Shown: positions 17,457-26,011 of the stretch, piece by piece
Position numbering within the stretch: the stretch's first letter is position 1
How the letters are laid out: each line of letters begins with the position of its first letter
Origin: Lacticaseibacillus rhamnosus
Lineage (GTDB): Bacteria; Bacillota; Bacilli; Lactobacillales; Lactobacillaceae
Length of the DNA: 64,000 nt
Direction of reading: 5' to 3'
Assembly: GCF_900636965.1 (NCBI RefSeq)
Contig: NZ_LR134331.1
Span: 558,001-622,000, forward strand
Position numbers and translations under genes: made by a program
The notes under the pieces: model-generated
What the model was told of the DNA's origin: nothing
Seen by the model: only the letters and a program-made list of their open reading frames with translations
Database searches by the model: none

Positions 17457-18479
17457 ATGAGAAAAAAACTTTTACTAGGTCTGCTGGCCTGCTTGAGCTT
17501 CCTGTGGTTTGGCACCCATCAGCAAGTGCATGCAGCTGAAGGCGCAGGTTTTACAATCAGCCCCGCATTACCGCAAAATCAGATCGATCAATCAACGTAC
17601 TTCAATCTATTGGTAAAGCCGGGTGAAACCCAGCGGCTGCTCATTTATGTTAAAAATACGACGAAGACAGCTAAGAAACTTAAAGTCAGTCCGGTGAGTG
17701 CGTTTACGCAAACTAATGGCACGATTGGCTACTACCCCAATGACCACAAGGATGATTCGGCTGAGTACACGTTTTCACAATTAGCCGGTGAACCCAAAAC
17801 CATTGATCTGGCTGGGGATGCTCAGGTGCCGGTGACGTTTGATGTCAAGATTCCGGCAAAAGGCTTCACGGGTCAGATTCTCGGCAGTTTGTATGTTGAA
17901 GATCCAACGGTCCATAAAAGCGGTGGCGGAGGGATGGCGATTAACAACAAGTTCGCCATGCTCATCGGGGTGGTCTTGCAAACTTCAACGACCGAAGTAG
18001 CACCCGATCTTAACCTCATGGCGGTTAAACCAGGGTCACAGGATAATCGGGCCGGGGTGTTGGCCACTATTCAAAATACCAAGCCGCGTTTATTTGGCGA
18101 CATGACGCTAGATGGCAAAGTTTATCGTCAAGGTTCAGATAAGCCTTATCTAAGCCGGACGGAGAAAGGCTGGTCATTTGCCCCGAACTCGCATTTTGAT
18201 TACGCACTTCCTTCCAAAGAGGCGCTTTCGCCGGGCACGTATACGCTAGATTTAACAGCCAAAGCGGTTGGTAAGACCTGGCACTGGCGCCGCAACTTTA
18301 CCATTACGCGTCAGCAATCTGAAGCCATTGAGCAGAAACTAGGAAGGGAAACACCACAAAAACCGTGGTTATGGATCATTATTGCAATCGTCCTGGCGCT
18401 GGTGATTCTCGTCTTGCTGTGGCTGGTTTGGCGGCAGCGACGCAAAGGGAGGGAGACTGATGAAACAAAAGAAAACTAA
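17457..18479 (+). CDS. DUF916/DUF3324 (WxL-interacting) membrane protein (CscA type)
   Basis: A 340-residue protein with a signal peptide (ending HQQVHAAE), an extracellular WxL-interacting protein peptidoglycan-binding domain (DUF916; TISPALPQNQIDQSTYFNL, then RLLIYVKNTTKTAKKL) and a DUF3324 domain in the second half. One membrane helix follows at about 300-325, with a basic cytoplasmic tail (WRQRRKGRET). Family members tether WxL proteins to the cell surface. It overlaps the following LPQTG gene by 20 bases, implying translational coupling. It is the only such protein in the window although two WxL clusters are present. Confidence 0.92.
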   Translation: MRKKLLLGLLACLSFLWFGTHQQVHAAEGAGFTISPALPQNQIDQSTYFNLLVKPGETQRLLIYVKNTTKTAKKLKVSPVSAFTQTNGTIGYYPNDHKDDSAEYTFSQLAGEPKTIDLAGDAQVPVTFDVKIPAKGFTGQILGSLYVEDPTVHKSGGGGMAINNKFAMLIGVVLQTSTTEVAPDLNLMAVKPGSQDNRAGVLATIQNTKPRLFGDMTLDGKVYRQGSDKPYLSRTEKGWSFAPNSHFDYALPSKEALSPGTYTLDLTAKAVGKTWHWRRNFTITRQQSEAIEQKLGRETPQKPWLWIIIAIVLALVILVLLWLVWRQRRKGRETDETKEN

Positions 18480-18816
18480 CTTCTTGATGATGCTACTTTT
18501 GCTGGCACTGCTCATGATGGCGGGTACCGCAACTCAGAGCGTGCATGCCGAGGTTTCTGTGGCTCAAGTTGAACTCACCGGAGAAATGCCAGCGCCCAAT
18601 CCTGAGCAACCTGCAGTTCCCGAGCCCGGAAAGCCGGGTCAACCTGAAGATAAAGGACAGCAGCCACGACACCTAGCAGCCACTACGGAACGTTTACCGC
18701 AAACCGGTGATGACGTGCAGGTATGGTATGTCGTGATTGGGGTTGAAATTCTGATCATCGTTTTATTGTCCGCGCTACTCGTACTCGGCCGTTCACGGCA
18801 AGGAGGTCAAAAATGA
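18460..18816 (+). CDS. Small LPQTG-anchored wall protein (CscD type), cluster 1
   Basis: A 118-residue secreted protein. A signal peptide ends near QSVHAE. A short Pro/Gly-rich spacer (NPEQPAVPEPGKPGQ) follows, then the sortase signal LPQTG near residue 80, a hydrophobic helix and the positively charged end RSRQGGQK. Sortase A would attach it covalently to peptidoglycan. ATG at 18460 has GGGAGGGAGA upstream. Its stop overlaps the next start as ATGA. Confidence 0.92.
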   Translation: MKQKKTNFLMMLLLLALLMMAGTATQSVHAEVSVAQVELTGEMPAPNPEQPAVPEPGKPGQPEDKGQQPRHLAATTERLPQTGDDVQVWYVVIGVEILIIVLLSALLVLGRSRQGGQK

Positions 18817-20888
18817 AAAAGAAAATCTTTATCATAACTTGCCTTGCCGTGATGATCAGTATGGTGCTTGGGCCGCTGCAGATGGTGATGTCGGCAACAT
18901 CAAGATGGCCAAGTCCGGGGTTGGGTACGCAGGAGGCATATCCTATACCGGACACAGGAACGTTCACTAGTTTGAATGGAATCTTTAGCAAAATTGGAAG
19001 TGGTCAATCTCAAGTTATTGACGTTAATACTGATACAGTAGGCCTTGAAATAAATCCAGATAAGCCAAATAGTATCGGAGCTATTTGGAGCAATCAGTCA
19101 TTTGTTAATCTAGATAAAGATTTCACATTGGATATGCAAGTTTATCTTGGTAATAAGAATGATAAGGGAGCTGACGGACTTGCGTTTGTACTGACCAGTG
19201 CAAAGCCAGGTACACTGGGTAACGGTAAATCCTCATTAGGCGTTTGGGGGATTTCCGAAAAAAATGATGCTAAACCAGACCAGATTGCTTTGACGGGGAT
19301 TCCCAAAAGCTTTGCAATTGTGATTGACACAAAGAAAAGCGTTAATCCTTTGACGAGCGGATTGGACAAACATGTCCACTATGCAAATAGTATCGAACAG
19401 TATATTGGATCTGGATATCCGAGTCATGCTAGCATGTATAACATTGGAGCTCCTTTTTGGCAAACTGAATTAGTTTTTGACAATGCAATCGGTAAACCGA
19501 CACGTTACGCTGATGGTTTAAATGGTCGTGTTACAAATGATAAATGGCATAACTTGATCGTATCATGGCAAAAGGCAGATAGTGGGGGAGGAACCCTAAC
19601 TTATCAGTTAAAAGGAAAGGCCAATGCACGTAGTATTACTTGGACTGAAGCCGAAATTGGTGCAATCTTTGGCACTACCAGTACCGGTACGAGTAACAAA
19701 GAACTCTTTCTAGGTTTCACAAGTGCCACGAACACAACGACTGATACGTCAGAGCCGCATCTTGTTGCTATCAAAAGCCTGGCTGATTTCAACGATTTCA
19801 AAGGTGCAGTAACGCTTAAGCACGGTGACGAGGTAGTTAAACAAGACACATTACTAAGTATTGGTGATAAGCTCACTTATCATTACTCAATTAATGTTGA
19901 AAATCTCAATGGTTTGGAGTGGCCGGTTAGCCAGATCGAGTTACCCAAAGGCAAGTATTTTGATTATTTGAAACCAGATGGGAAGCCTGCTATTGCGGGC
20001 GACAAATTGCCTGTATCGATTAAGGTAAATGGACAAACGATCCCGGCTGAAGCGACTGTCCAAGCCGATGGAAACTCAGCGGTAATGACTAGTCTAGGGA
20101 GCCTTCCCAAGAATACAAATAGCCAGCTTGAATTTAGTGTGCCGGCGGTTGTTAAGAATCATACACTGACTAGTAATCTTCTAGTTGACGATGATGCCAC
20201 TGGCAGTTTAACTGGCGGGACGCCCACGGCTGAAACCTATAACTTTACCAACACTGCTGATCAGATCGGTAAGACTATCAAGTATGTTCTTGCAGCAAAC
20301 CCGGGTGCTGTTACTTTGAAGAGTGTTCCAAGCTTTGTTTTTGAAAAAATTTTTCAGGAAGGCAGCGAAGAAGCAACCAACGTAAATCCGACAGTTGCTG
20401 ATTTTATTCAAGGTATTCCAGGCCAAAAACCGTTCCCGACAACGCTTTCCGAACTTGATTTGTCCAAGTGGCTAAATACGCTTGATTCAAAGACACCTTC
20501 TCAAGGAGCAACAGGCAAAATCCTCAGCGTCACTGACACAAGACCGAATAAACCGGGCTGGCATTTGCAAATGAGTTTATCACCATTCACATTAGCAGAC
20601 GGCAGTTACGTCTTAGGTGACAACGGCAACACAAGCGGAGGCAAAGCGGAAATGGTTATCGCTGAGAACAAAGATAATGAAGCAAAAGTAACTGAAATTG
20701 CGCGGGTAAGAGATAATGGCAACGCTGTCACGGTGAAAAACATGGCTCCTGGCGGTAGCAACTGGTCACTCGGAACAGAGGAAATGCAAACGCAAGCGTT
20801 CATGTCGATTCAAAAAACGCCATCCGTTCGTACCGGACAATATCGGTCAACGGTAACTTGGACATTATCAGATGCCCCCATGCCTTAA
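18813..20888 (+). CDS. Large WxL protein with L-type lectin-like domain (CscC type), cluster 1
   Basis: A 691-residue secreted protein. After the signal peptide, residues of about 35-330 resemble a legume-type lectin fold (DGLAFVLTSAKPG, SLGVWG, SFAIVIDTKK), which suggests carbohydrate binding. A middle part of about 335-480 looks like an Ig/isopeptide-type repeat domain (VTLKHGDEVVKQDTLLSIGD). The C-terminal 170 residues form a WxL domain with GWHLQMSLSPF and VTWTLSDAP. The start overlaps the LPQTG gene stop. A paralogue of the same architecture closes the second cluster at 23865. Confidence 0.9.
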   Translation: MKKKIFIITCLAVMISMVLGPLQMVMSATSRWPSPGLGTQEAYPIPDTGTFTSLNGIFSKIGSGQSQVIDVNTDTVGLEINPDKPNSIGAIWSNQSFVNLDKDFTLDMQVYLGNKNDKGADGLAFVLTSAKPGTLGNGKSSLGVWGISEKNDAKPDQIALTGIPKSFAIVIDTKKSVNPLTSGLDKHVHYANSIEQYIGSGYPSHASMYNIGAPFWQTELVFDNAIGKPTRYADGLNGRVTNDKWHNLIVSWQKADSGGGTLTYQLKGKANARSITWTEAEIGAIFGTTSTGTSNKELFLGFTSATNTTTDTSEPHLVAIKSLADFNDFKGAVTLKHGDEVVKQDTLLSIGDKLTYHYSINVENLNGLEWPVSQIELPKGKYFDYLKPDGKPAIAGDKLPVSIKVNGQTIPAEATVQADGNSAVMTSLGSLPKNTNSQLEFSVPAVVKNHTLTSNLLVDDDATGSLTGGTPTAETYNFTNTADQIGKTIKYVLAANPGAVTLKSVPSFVFEKIFQEGSEEATNVNPTVADFIQGIPGQKPFPTTLSELDLSKWLNTLDSKTPSQGATGKILSVTDTRPNKPGWHLQMSLSPFTLADGSYVLGDNGNTSGGKAEMVIAENKDNEAKVTEIARVRDNGNAVTVKNMAPGGSNWSLGTEEMQTQAFMSIQKTPSVRTGQYRSTVTWTLSDAPMP

Positions 20889-20983
20889 CAACTTAAAATG
20901 GCATTGAAATGAATTGCAAATGAGGATATGATGTGCATATCCAATGTTGCTGAAGGTTGTCATTTAAGTTGAGGGGTTTGGTT

Positions 20984-21103
20984 ATGAAAAAAAGTTCACC
21001 GAAATTTTCACTACTAGTCGTTTCCATTGTCTTAGCAACACTTGCTGTCGTTTCTCAAGCACCCATCCACGTTTTAATTGCGAGTGTTAGTCACTTTGGT
21101 TAA
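20984..21103 (+). CDS. Putative 39-residue hydrophobic peptide
   Basis: A short frame with ribosome site GAGGGG seven bases before ATG. It encodes a basic start (MKKSSPKF), a hydrophobic core (SLLVVSIVLATLAVVSQ) and the tail APIHVLIASVSHFG. The pattern is that of a signal-peptide-like or pheromone-precursor peptide. It lies 95 bases after the lectin-like WxL gene and before the operon terminator, so it would be the last cistron of cluster 1. I recognise no family; it may also be a non-functional short frame. Confidence 0.5.
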   Translation: MKKSSPKFSLLVVSIVLATLAVVSQAPIHVLIASVSHFG

Positions 21104-21165
21104 GACGCCTTATTCTGGATCAAACACTGAAGCCGCGAAGAAACGCAATGCGCTATATTTTAATT

Positions 21166-21215
21166 AAAGACCGTGTGATTAAGAGTTCAACCTCTTAGTT
21201 GCACGGTCCTTTTTG
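21166..21215 (+). terminator. Terminator of csc cluster 1
   Basis: GACCGTG and CACGGTC arms enclose ATTAAGAG/CTCTTAGTT, followed by five T. Confidence 0.9.
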
Positions 21216-21612
21216 ATTACGGGAAATATAAGATTGATTCAATGTCACGGCAGCGGCAGTATTTTGAAAATGTCAGTTTTGCGTGAATGGGGGAAAATCA
21301 AAATACGGCACTTTTAGTTGGTATAAATATAATTGTGCAAAAATGAAGGGAAGAATATAATCGCTGAAAATTATTAAATAAATGCTTTTAATCAAACGAT
21401 ATCAATTTTTAGGAATCTAATCTTTGATAAATGATATTTTAAAACTTTGAAATAATTAATAATATTGTTATTGACTCTATAAGGAAGAAAAAACTAAATT
21501 ATTTAATTTTTACATCAAGAACATAAAACCAGACGAACGCAAGTATCATAATGCTGTCTAGTCAAGGAAGAAAATGACATAAATAACGTTTAAATACTAA
21601 ACTATAACAATA
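21216..21612. other. AT-rich spacer between the csc clusters
   Basis: Nearly 400 bases, noticeably richer in A and T than the genes around it, with no supported reading frame. It may be a regulatory region or the trace of an insertion of the second cluster. Confidence 0.4.
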
Positions 21613-21653
21613 ACAATTGTAATGCTTGAAGAAAACGCTTGCATTACGATTGT
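21613..21653 (+). promoter_or_regulatory. 13-base inverted repeat at the csc cluster 2 promoter
   Basis: ACAATTGTAATGC (21613-21625) and GCATTACGATTGT (21641-21653) are complementary with one mismatch and are separated by 15 bases. The right arm covers the -35 region of the TATAAT at 21665-21670, as expected of an operator. Confidence 0.5.
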
Positions 21654-21664
21654 TTTGAGAATAC

Positions 21665-21670
21665 TATAAT
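21665..21670 (+). promoter_or_regulatory. -10 box of csc cluster 2
   Basis: Consensus TATAAT 50 bases before the first WxL start. The -35 is not clear and falls in the inverted repeat. Confidence 0.55.
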
Positions 21671-21719
21671 AGACATAGAGAGGAAAAACAAATCAAACAA
21701 GAATATGGAGGATAATATA

Positions 21720-22436
21720 ATGAAAAGAGTTAACTACATGGCGATGGGTCTTACTGCATTATCGTTGGCTGGTATGATCTTACCAGTCACCAATGTATTG
21801 GCTGCAGGCGAGGCTGACACGCCATCGAAGAAGACTTCCGTTGGTGAAGTTCGGGTCGGGGTGGATCCGACTAACCCAGATCCGAAAAACCCAGATAATC
21901 CAGATGGTTCGAAGGATATTTTATCACTGGTAAAAGTTCCGGATCTGAAGTTTAAGAGTGTCAGTGTTGAAGCTTTAGCTACTGGCGATCAAACTTTACC
22001 GTTACTGAATAATACGGTCACTGACAAACCGGTGAAGAATGAACCTGCTGGGAATGCGGCAGATGGTAATAATCAGGGAATCTTGAACATTACAGACTAT
22101 CGCGGAACTGGTGCAGGTTGGCGATTGGAAGCTCAGGCAGGCGAACTTAAGAATGAAACGGGTCAAACCCTGGGCGGCAGCATTGTATTGGCGGGTGATA
22201 TCAAAGCGGACGAAACCGATAATAATCCGGCAGCGCTCGCAACAAATCCTGAATTAGTTCTGGCAGGTAGCTCGGTTCCAATCTGGCAAGCGGCTAAAGA
22301 TCAAGGACAAGGCAGAAACACCTCATTGTTCACCTCCCCGCAGAACCTACTGAAACTGACCAAAAATGTTAAGGCCTATGCAGGTAAGTATCAAACTGCG
22401 ATTACCTGGACCCTGACAAATGCGCCGGGTAACTGA
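21720..22436 (+). CDS. WxL domain surface protein, cluster 2 first gene
   Basis: A 238-residue secreted protein with a signal peptide (KRVNYMAMGLTALSLAGMIL... ending NVLAAG), a short Pro/Asp/Asn-rich stretch (DPTNPDPKNPDNPDG) and a WxL domain with VPDLKFKSVSVEALATG, GAGWRLEAQAG and AAITWT-type ending ITWTLTNAPGN. The first WxL motif is W-R-L. The start ATG 21720 has TGGAGG upstream; the frame extends 27 codons further without a ribosome site. It is a paralogue of the protein at 16724. Confidence 0.92.
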   Translation: MKRVNYMAMGLTALSLAGMILPVTNVLAAGEADTPSKKTSVGEVRVGVDPTNPDPKNPDNPDGSKDILSLVKVPDLKFKSVSVEALATGDQTLPLLNNTVTDKPVKNEPAGNAADGNNQGILNITDYRGTGAGWRLEAQAGELKNETGQTLGGSIVLAGDIKADETDNNPAALATNPELVLAGSSVPIWQAAKDQGQGRNTSLFTSPQNLLKLTKNVKAYAGKYQTAITWTLTNAPGN

Positions 22437-22451
22437 TTATCAAACGTCAGA

Positions 22452-22484
22452 AGAGGGACAGTGATCTTCGACTGGCCCTCTTTT
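22452..22484 (+). terminator. Internal terminator after the first WxL gene of cluster 2
   Basis: GAGGGACAGT / ACTGGCCCTC stem then four T, at the same relative place as in cluster 1. Confidence 0.7.
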
Positions 22485-22550
22485 GCCAAGTTTAACGCTG
22501 AATAATTGGTTTTTTAGCCAAGGTTTGCTTGAAAAAGGAGGTGCTAACCG

Positions 22551-22925
22551 ATGGGATTTAGTACGTGGCGTTTTTGGATCAAGCTTGTTGTTTTAATGGG
22601 CTTCATTGGCTTGAGTAGTGTTGCCGTGTATGAGGTACAAGCAGCAACTTCCATCGGCGAGGTGATCGTGATAGATGATCGACCACAACCCGCTAATCCC
22701 ATTAACGCGCCTGGCAGCGACATTTTAACACCAAAGCCACTTAAAAATGATTTATCGCGATCCCATAAACCGATGCCGCGTCGCCTACCGCAAACTGGTG
22801 AAAACCGTCAGCAGGGTATGTTACCGGTGATTGGCATGATGCTGTTACTCATCAACATCATGGGCCTGAGCTTCTGGCGCGGGCGAAAAGACAAGGGGGA
22901 TGAAAATGAAAAAGCAAATCCTTAG
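22551..22925 (+). CDS. Small LPQTG-anchored wall protein (CscD type), cluster 2
   Basis: A 124-residue protein with an N-terminal signal/membrane segment ending near VQAATS, a Pro-rich spacer, LPQTGEN near residue 80, a hydrophobic helix (MLPVIGMMLLLINIMGL) and a basic tail, the complete sortase signal. AAAGGAGGTG precedes ATG. Its end overlaps the next WxL gene by 20 bases. Confidence 0.9.
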   Translation: MGFSTWRFWIKLVVLMGFIGLSSVAVYEVQAATSIGEVIVIDDRPQPANPINAPGSDILTPKPLKNDLSRSHKPMPRRLPQTGENRQQGMLPVIGMMLLLINIMGLSFWRGRKDKGDENEKANP

Positions 22926-23595
22926 TCTTACCACCTTGTTAATAGCAGCTGGAATCTCAACAGCCTATCCGGTAGCTGCGGCAGATGACTTAGGGCCAAA
23001 ATCATCCGTGGCTCAATTGACAGTTGATCCAGGCAATATCGTTTTACAGCAAGTTCCTGACTTAAATTTTGGCGGAATTTCCGTTTATGAAATTGTTAGC
23101 GGACAGTTCACAAAGCATGCGTTACGCAGCAATAAGGTTAATCAGGGGCCGGTTAAAAATAGTACGAATGCTAATGACGGTAACGCGTCTGGGTTGTTGC
23201 AGGTGGGTGATTATCGTGGCACCAGCGCAGGATGGACGTTAACAGCAAAGATGGACGCGCTAACGGATGGTAAGGGACATTTTTTGGAAGGTTATATTGA
23301 TCTGGTGGGGACGAATCCGACGACGAGTAATCCTGATTTGAATGCCGTTCACCCAGCAGGGGCCCAAGCGCCGCGGTTGAAGTTTGCCAAAGATCAACAA
23401 ACGCCTGAGACGGTGGTTTGGCAGGCAGATGCTGCAAGCGCGACTAGTACCGGGCAAGGGCAGGGTAATAATCAGGTGACTATTGGCGCTGGTACGGAGT
23501 TGACGTTGGTTTCAAGCCCGATCAATGTTACCACTCAAGTAGGCAGGTATCAGGCGGCAATTACTTGGACACTTGCCAATGCGCCGCAACCTTAA
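22906..23595 (+). CDS. WxL domain surface protein, cluster 2 second
   Basis: A 229-residue secreted protein: signal peptide (ILSLTTLLIAAGISTAYPVAAA) and one WxL domain with VPDLNFGGISVYEI, SAGWTLTAKM and AAITWTLANAPQP. I chose ATG at 22906, six bases from AAGGGGG; the in-frame ATG at 22900 abuts that site. The gene starts inside the end of the LPQTG gene, so translation is probably coupled. Two family A repeats separate it from the lectin-like gene. Confidence 0.9.
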   Translation: MKKQILSLTTLLIAAGISTAYPVAAADDLGPKSSVAQLTVDPGNIVLQQVPDLNFGGISVYEIVSGQFTKHALRSNKVNQGPVKNSTNANDGNASGLLQVGDYRGTSAGWTLTAKMDALTDGKGHFLEGYIDLVGTNPTTSNPDLNAVHPAGAQAPRLKFAKDQQTPETVVWQADAASATSTGQGQGNNQVTIGAGTELTLVSSPINVTTQVGRYQAAITWTLANAPQP

Positions 23596-23606
23596 ACCAC
23601 ATCAAT

Positions 23607-23720
23607 GCGTTTACCGGTGCAGAAGTCTGCGTGTAAGAACCTTGGTCGCAATGGTCAAAGTGCGACCATCACGCCCAAGGCCACTTACACTCCGGCTTCT
23701 AACCGCGCTGGTTCACGCTC
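23607..23720 (-). repeat. Palindromic repeat family A, full copy 2
   Basis: Opposite orientation to copy 1. In the inner stem ATGGCC/GGCCAT of copy 1 is here ATGGTC/GACCAT, a paired change that keeps base pairing. Confidence 0.88.
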
Positions 23721-23727
23721 ATCATAA

Positions 23728-23843
23728 CGCGTTCACCGGTGCAGAAGTCTGCATGTAAGGACCTTAGACGCGATGGCCAAGAGCTTGCCATCACGTTTAA
23801 GGCCACTTACACTCCGACTTCTAACCGCACCGGTTCACGCTCA
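23728..23843 (-). repeat. Palindromic repeat family A, full copy 3
   Basis: Tandem with copy 2 in the same orientation, inside the second csc operon. Inner arms CCTTAGACG and CGTTTAAGG still pair (one G-U). It ends 22 bases before the next start codon. Confidence 0.88.
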
Positions 23844-23864
23844 CTTTAGAAAGGAGTGACGATC

Positions 23865-25904
23865 ATGAAGAAGTGCGGCTACCTGGTTACTTGGTTGGGC
23901 TTGCTGGTTAGTTTTTTGATGGTGGCCCCTTCCGTGTCGGCACACGCCGCGGCTGGGTGGCCGTCATCGTCAGGGTACCCCGCACCGCCATCATTTTCTG
24001 ATGTTACCGGGCTCTTTGAACCAACTCAAAAAGATTCAAGTTTGATTATCGATTCTGCGACGGGCAGTGCGGTCGGAATGGAAATTAATAAAGATGCTCC
24101 TAACCAATCCGGTGCCATCTGGAGTACGGCGCCTATGTTTGACTTGGACAAAGATGCGTCATACACCATGTATTATTATCTGGGTAATAAAACCACAATT
24201 GGTGAAGGGATGGCGTTTGTGCTGGCAGCTAGACCAGCTGCACCAAAACAAATTGACCCATCATCGCTTGGTATCTGGGGTGTCGATCATTTACCTGCAG
24301 GCAGCACCTCCCAGCAAATAGCTAATACAGCATTACCAAATAGTTTTGCCTTATATGTTGATACTCGGCGTAATGGTGGTGATGCTGCAGGTGGTTATGA
24401 TCAATATAGTGCTTATACCGATTACTATTTTGGCGCGGGCTATCCAGGACAAGCCAATATGTATCGAATTTCTAATCCTTATTGGATGTCGTGGCTATAT
24501 TTTAAAGGCGATCCTCCTTTTAATGGCGTCCAAACCGGAATTGGCCGACAGAATACCCTTGCATCAACGGCGGCAAACGGCAAATGGCATCAAGTGAAAA
24601 TAGACTGGAAGAAGGATAACCGGGGAGGCGGCACGCTAACTTATACTGTCACGGTTCAGAAAAGCAATGGCAAACCCTATGTCTTTTCGGAGAAAGTCAC
24701 TTGGACAAGTGCTGATATTCAAAAATACTTTGCCCAAAATGCAGACGATCCGGTTCCGCGGCAACTTTATTTAGGTTTCACCGGTACCACCAGTAATTAC
24801 TATGAACCACATGTGGTTGCTATCGGTGCTTTACCGGAAGTGGCGAAGGTTAAGGGAACGGTTGCGTTAATGCGAGGCGCGGAAACAGTTGATGCCAACA
24901 CGCATTTGAAGGTAGAAGATGCCATTCATTATGATTATGTGGTGGACGTCCAAGCAACTATGCAAGCAGCATGGCCTACCAATGGCACCATCACCATGGA
25001 TGTACCCAAAGGACAGTATTTTGATTATCTCAAAGCAGATGGAACGCCGGCGCAACCAGGCGACCAGCTGCCGATAACGCTTACGATTGGCAGTCGCACG
25101 GTTACCGTTCAAGGAAAAGTGCAGAGCGACGGCAATCGGATTGTCGTTACGCAAATGCCGTCAGTTGCGGCCGGAACCGCAGCCAAATTGCAATTTTCGC
25201 TACCGGCGCGGGTAAAGCATCACGGCTTGCTGAAATCGACGCTGTTTCATGATAAACCAATCGGAACGGTCAGTGGCGACGGGCAAACTTATGATTTAAA
25301 AACGCCTGCCGGTAAAGATGTGTTGGAGTATATCCTTGATCCGGAAACCGGTGATTTAACCCTGGAAAAAGTGCCGAGTTTTATTTTTGAACTCAAAGAT
25401 GGCGCGGGTGGTTATCGCAATCCGAACGTCATGGACATGGTGAACGGTATTCCTAATCCCGATACGGCATCCCCGAATCAGTTAGAAACAGGCCAGTGGT
25501 TGACCAATCAGCATGGACTGGAGCCAGCCAACTCGACAGGGAAAGTGTTAAGCATCAAGGATACCCGACCGACCAAGCAAGGCTGGCATTTGATGATGCA
25601 ACTGACGCCGTTTACACTTGTCGGGCAGCCGTATGTTTTAGGTGATCATGGTAGTCAGCAAGGTGGCAAAGCAACGCTGGTCTTGGCGGATCGAACCGCC
25701 ACCGGAACGGACAAAGTGGCTACAATCAGAGATAACAACAATGCAACCCTGGTGAAGAATATGGCAGCAGGCGGTACTGATTGGACATTAGGCGCACAGA
25801 CCGGCAATATTGCGGCTTATCTAGGCATTGAGCAAACTGCTACTGCTAAAGCCGGACAATATCAAGCCACCGCAACCTGGTTATTAAGCAACGCTCCTCA
25901 GTGA
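23865..25904 (+). CDS. Large WxL protein with L-type lectin-like domain (CscC type), cluster 2
   Basis: A 679-residue secreted protein, the counterpart of the protein at 18813. It has a signal peptide ending VSAHAAA, a lectin-like domain (GMAFVLAARP, SLGIWGVD, NSFALYVDTRR), the middle domain (VALMRGAETVDANTHLKVED) and a C-terminal WxL domain (GWHLMMQLTPF; TATWLLSNAPQ). The second motif is W-L-L rather than W-T-L. ATG 23865 lies eight bases after AAGGAG; GTG 23856 overlaps that site. It ends the cluster before a perfect terminator. Confidence 0.9.
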   Translation: MKKCGYLVTWLGLLVSFLMVAPSVSAHAAAGWPSSSGYPAPPSFSDVTGLFEPTQKDSSLIIDSATGSAVGMEINKDAPNQSGAIWSTAPMFDLDKDASYTMYYYLGNKTTIGEGMAFVLAARPAAPKQIDPSSLGIWGVDHLPAGSTSQQIANTALPNSFALYVDTRRNGGDAAGGYDQYSAYTDYYFGAGYPGQANMYRISNPYWMSWLYFKGDPPFNGVQTGIGRQNTLASTAANGKWHQVKIDWKKDNRGGGTLTYTVTVQKSNGKPYVFSEKVTWTSADIQKYFAQNADDPVPRQLYLGFTGTTSNYYEPHVVAIGALPEVAKVKGTVALMRGAETVDANTHLKVEDAIHYDYVVDVQATMQAAWPTNGTITMDVPKGQYFDYLKADGTPAQPGDQLPITLTIGSRTVTVQGKVQSDGNRIVVTQMPSVAAGTAAKLQFSLPARVKHHGLLKSTLFHDKPIGTVSGDGQTYDLKTPAGKDVLEYILDPETGDLTLEKVPSFIFELKDGAGGYRNPNVMDMVNGIPNPDTASPNQLETGQWLTNQHGLEPANSTGKVLSIKDTRPTKQGWHLMMQLTPFTLVGQPYVLGDHGSQQGGKATLVLADRTATGTDKVATIRDNNNATLVKNMAAGGTDWTLGAQTGNIAAYLGIEQTATAKAGQYQATATWLLSNAPQ

Positions 25905-25927
25905 GTCGAGTAAGCATCGCTGATTAG

Positions 25928-25978
25928 AAAAAAGGATCCTGATCTGCAGTGATAATCACTGCAGATCAGGATCCTTTT
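25928..25978. terminator. Perfect bidirectional terminator after csc cluster 2
   Basis: A perfect stem of more than 20 base pairs around GGATCCTGATCTGCAGTGA with a three-base loop and T/A runs on both sides. It ends csc cluster 2 and the converging EamA gene. Confidence 0.92.
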
Positions 25979-26011
25979 ATATCCAAGGTCAAGGTGCTTT
26001 TTTGGACGCGG

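Noticed and set aside
21216-21612. Insertion sequence remnant in the AT-rich spacer
   Set aside because: No transposase fragment, terminal inverted repeat pair or target duplication could be seen.
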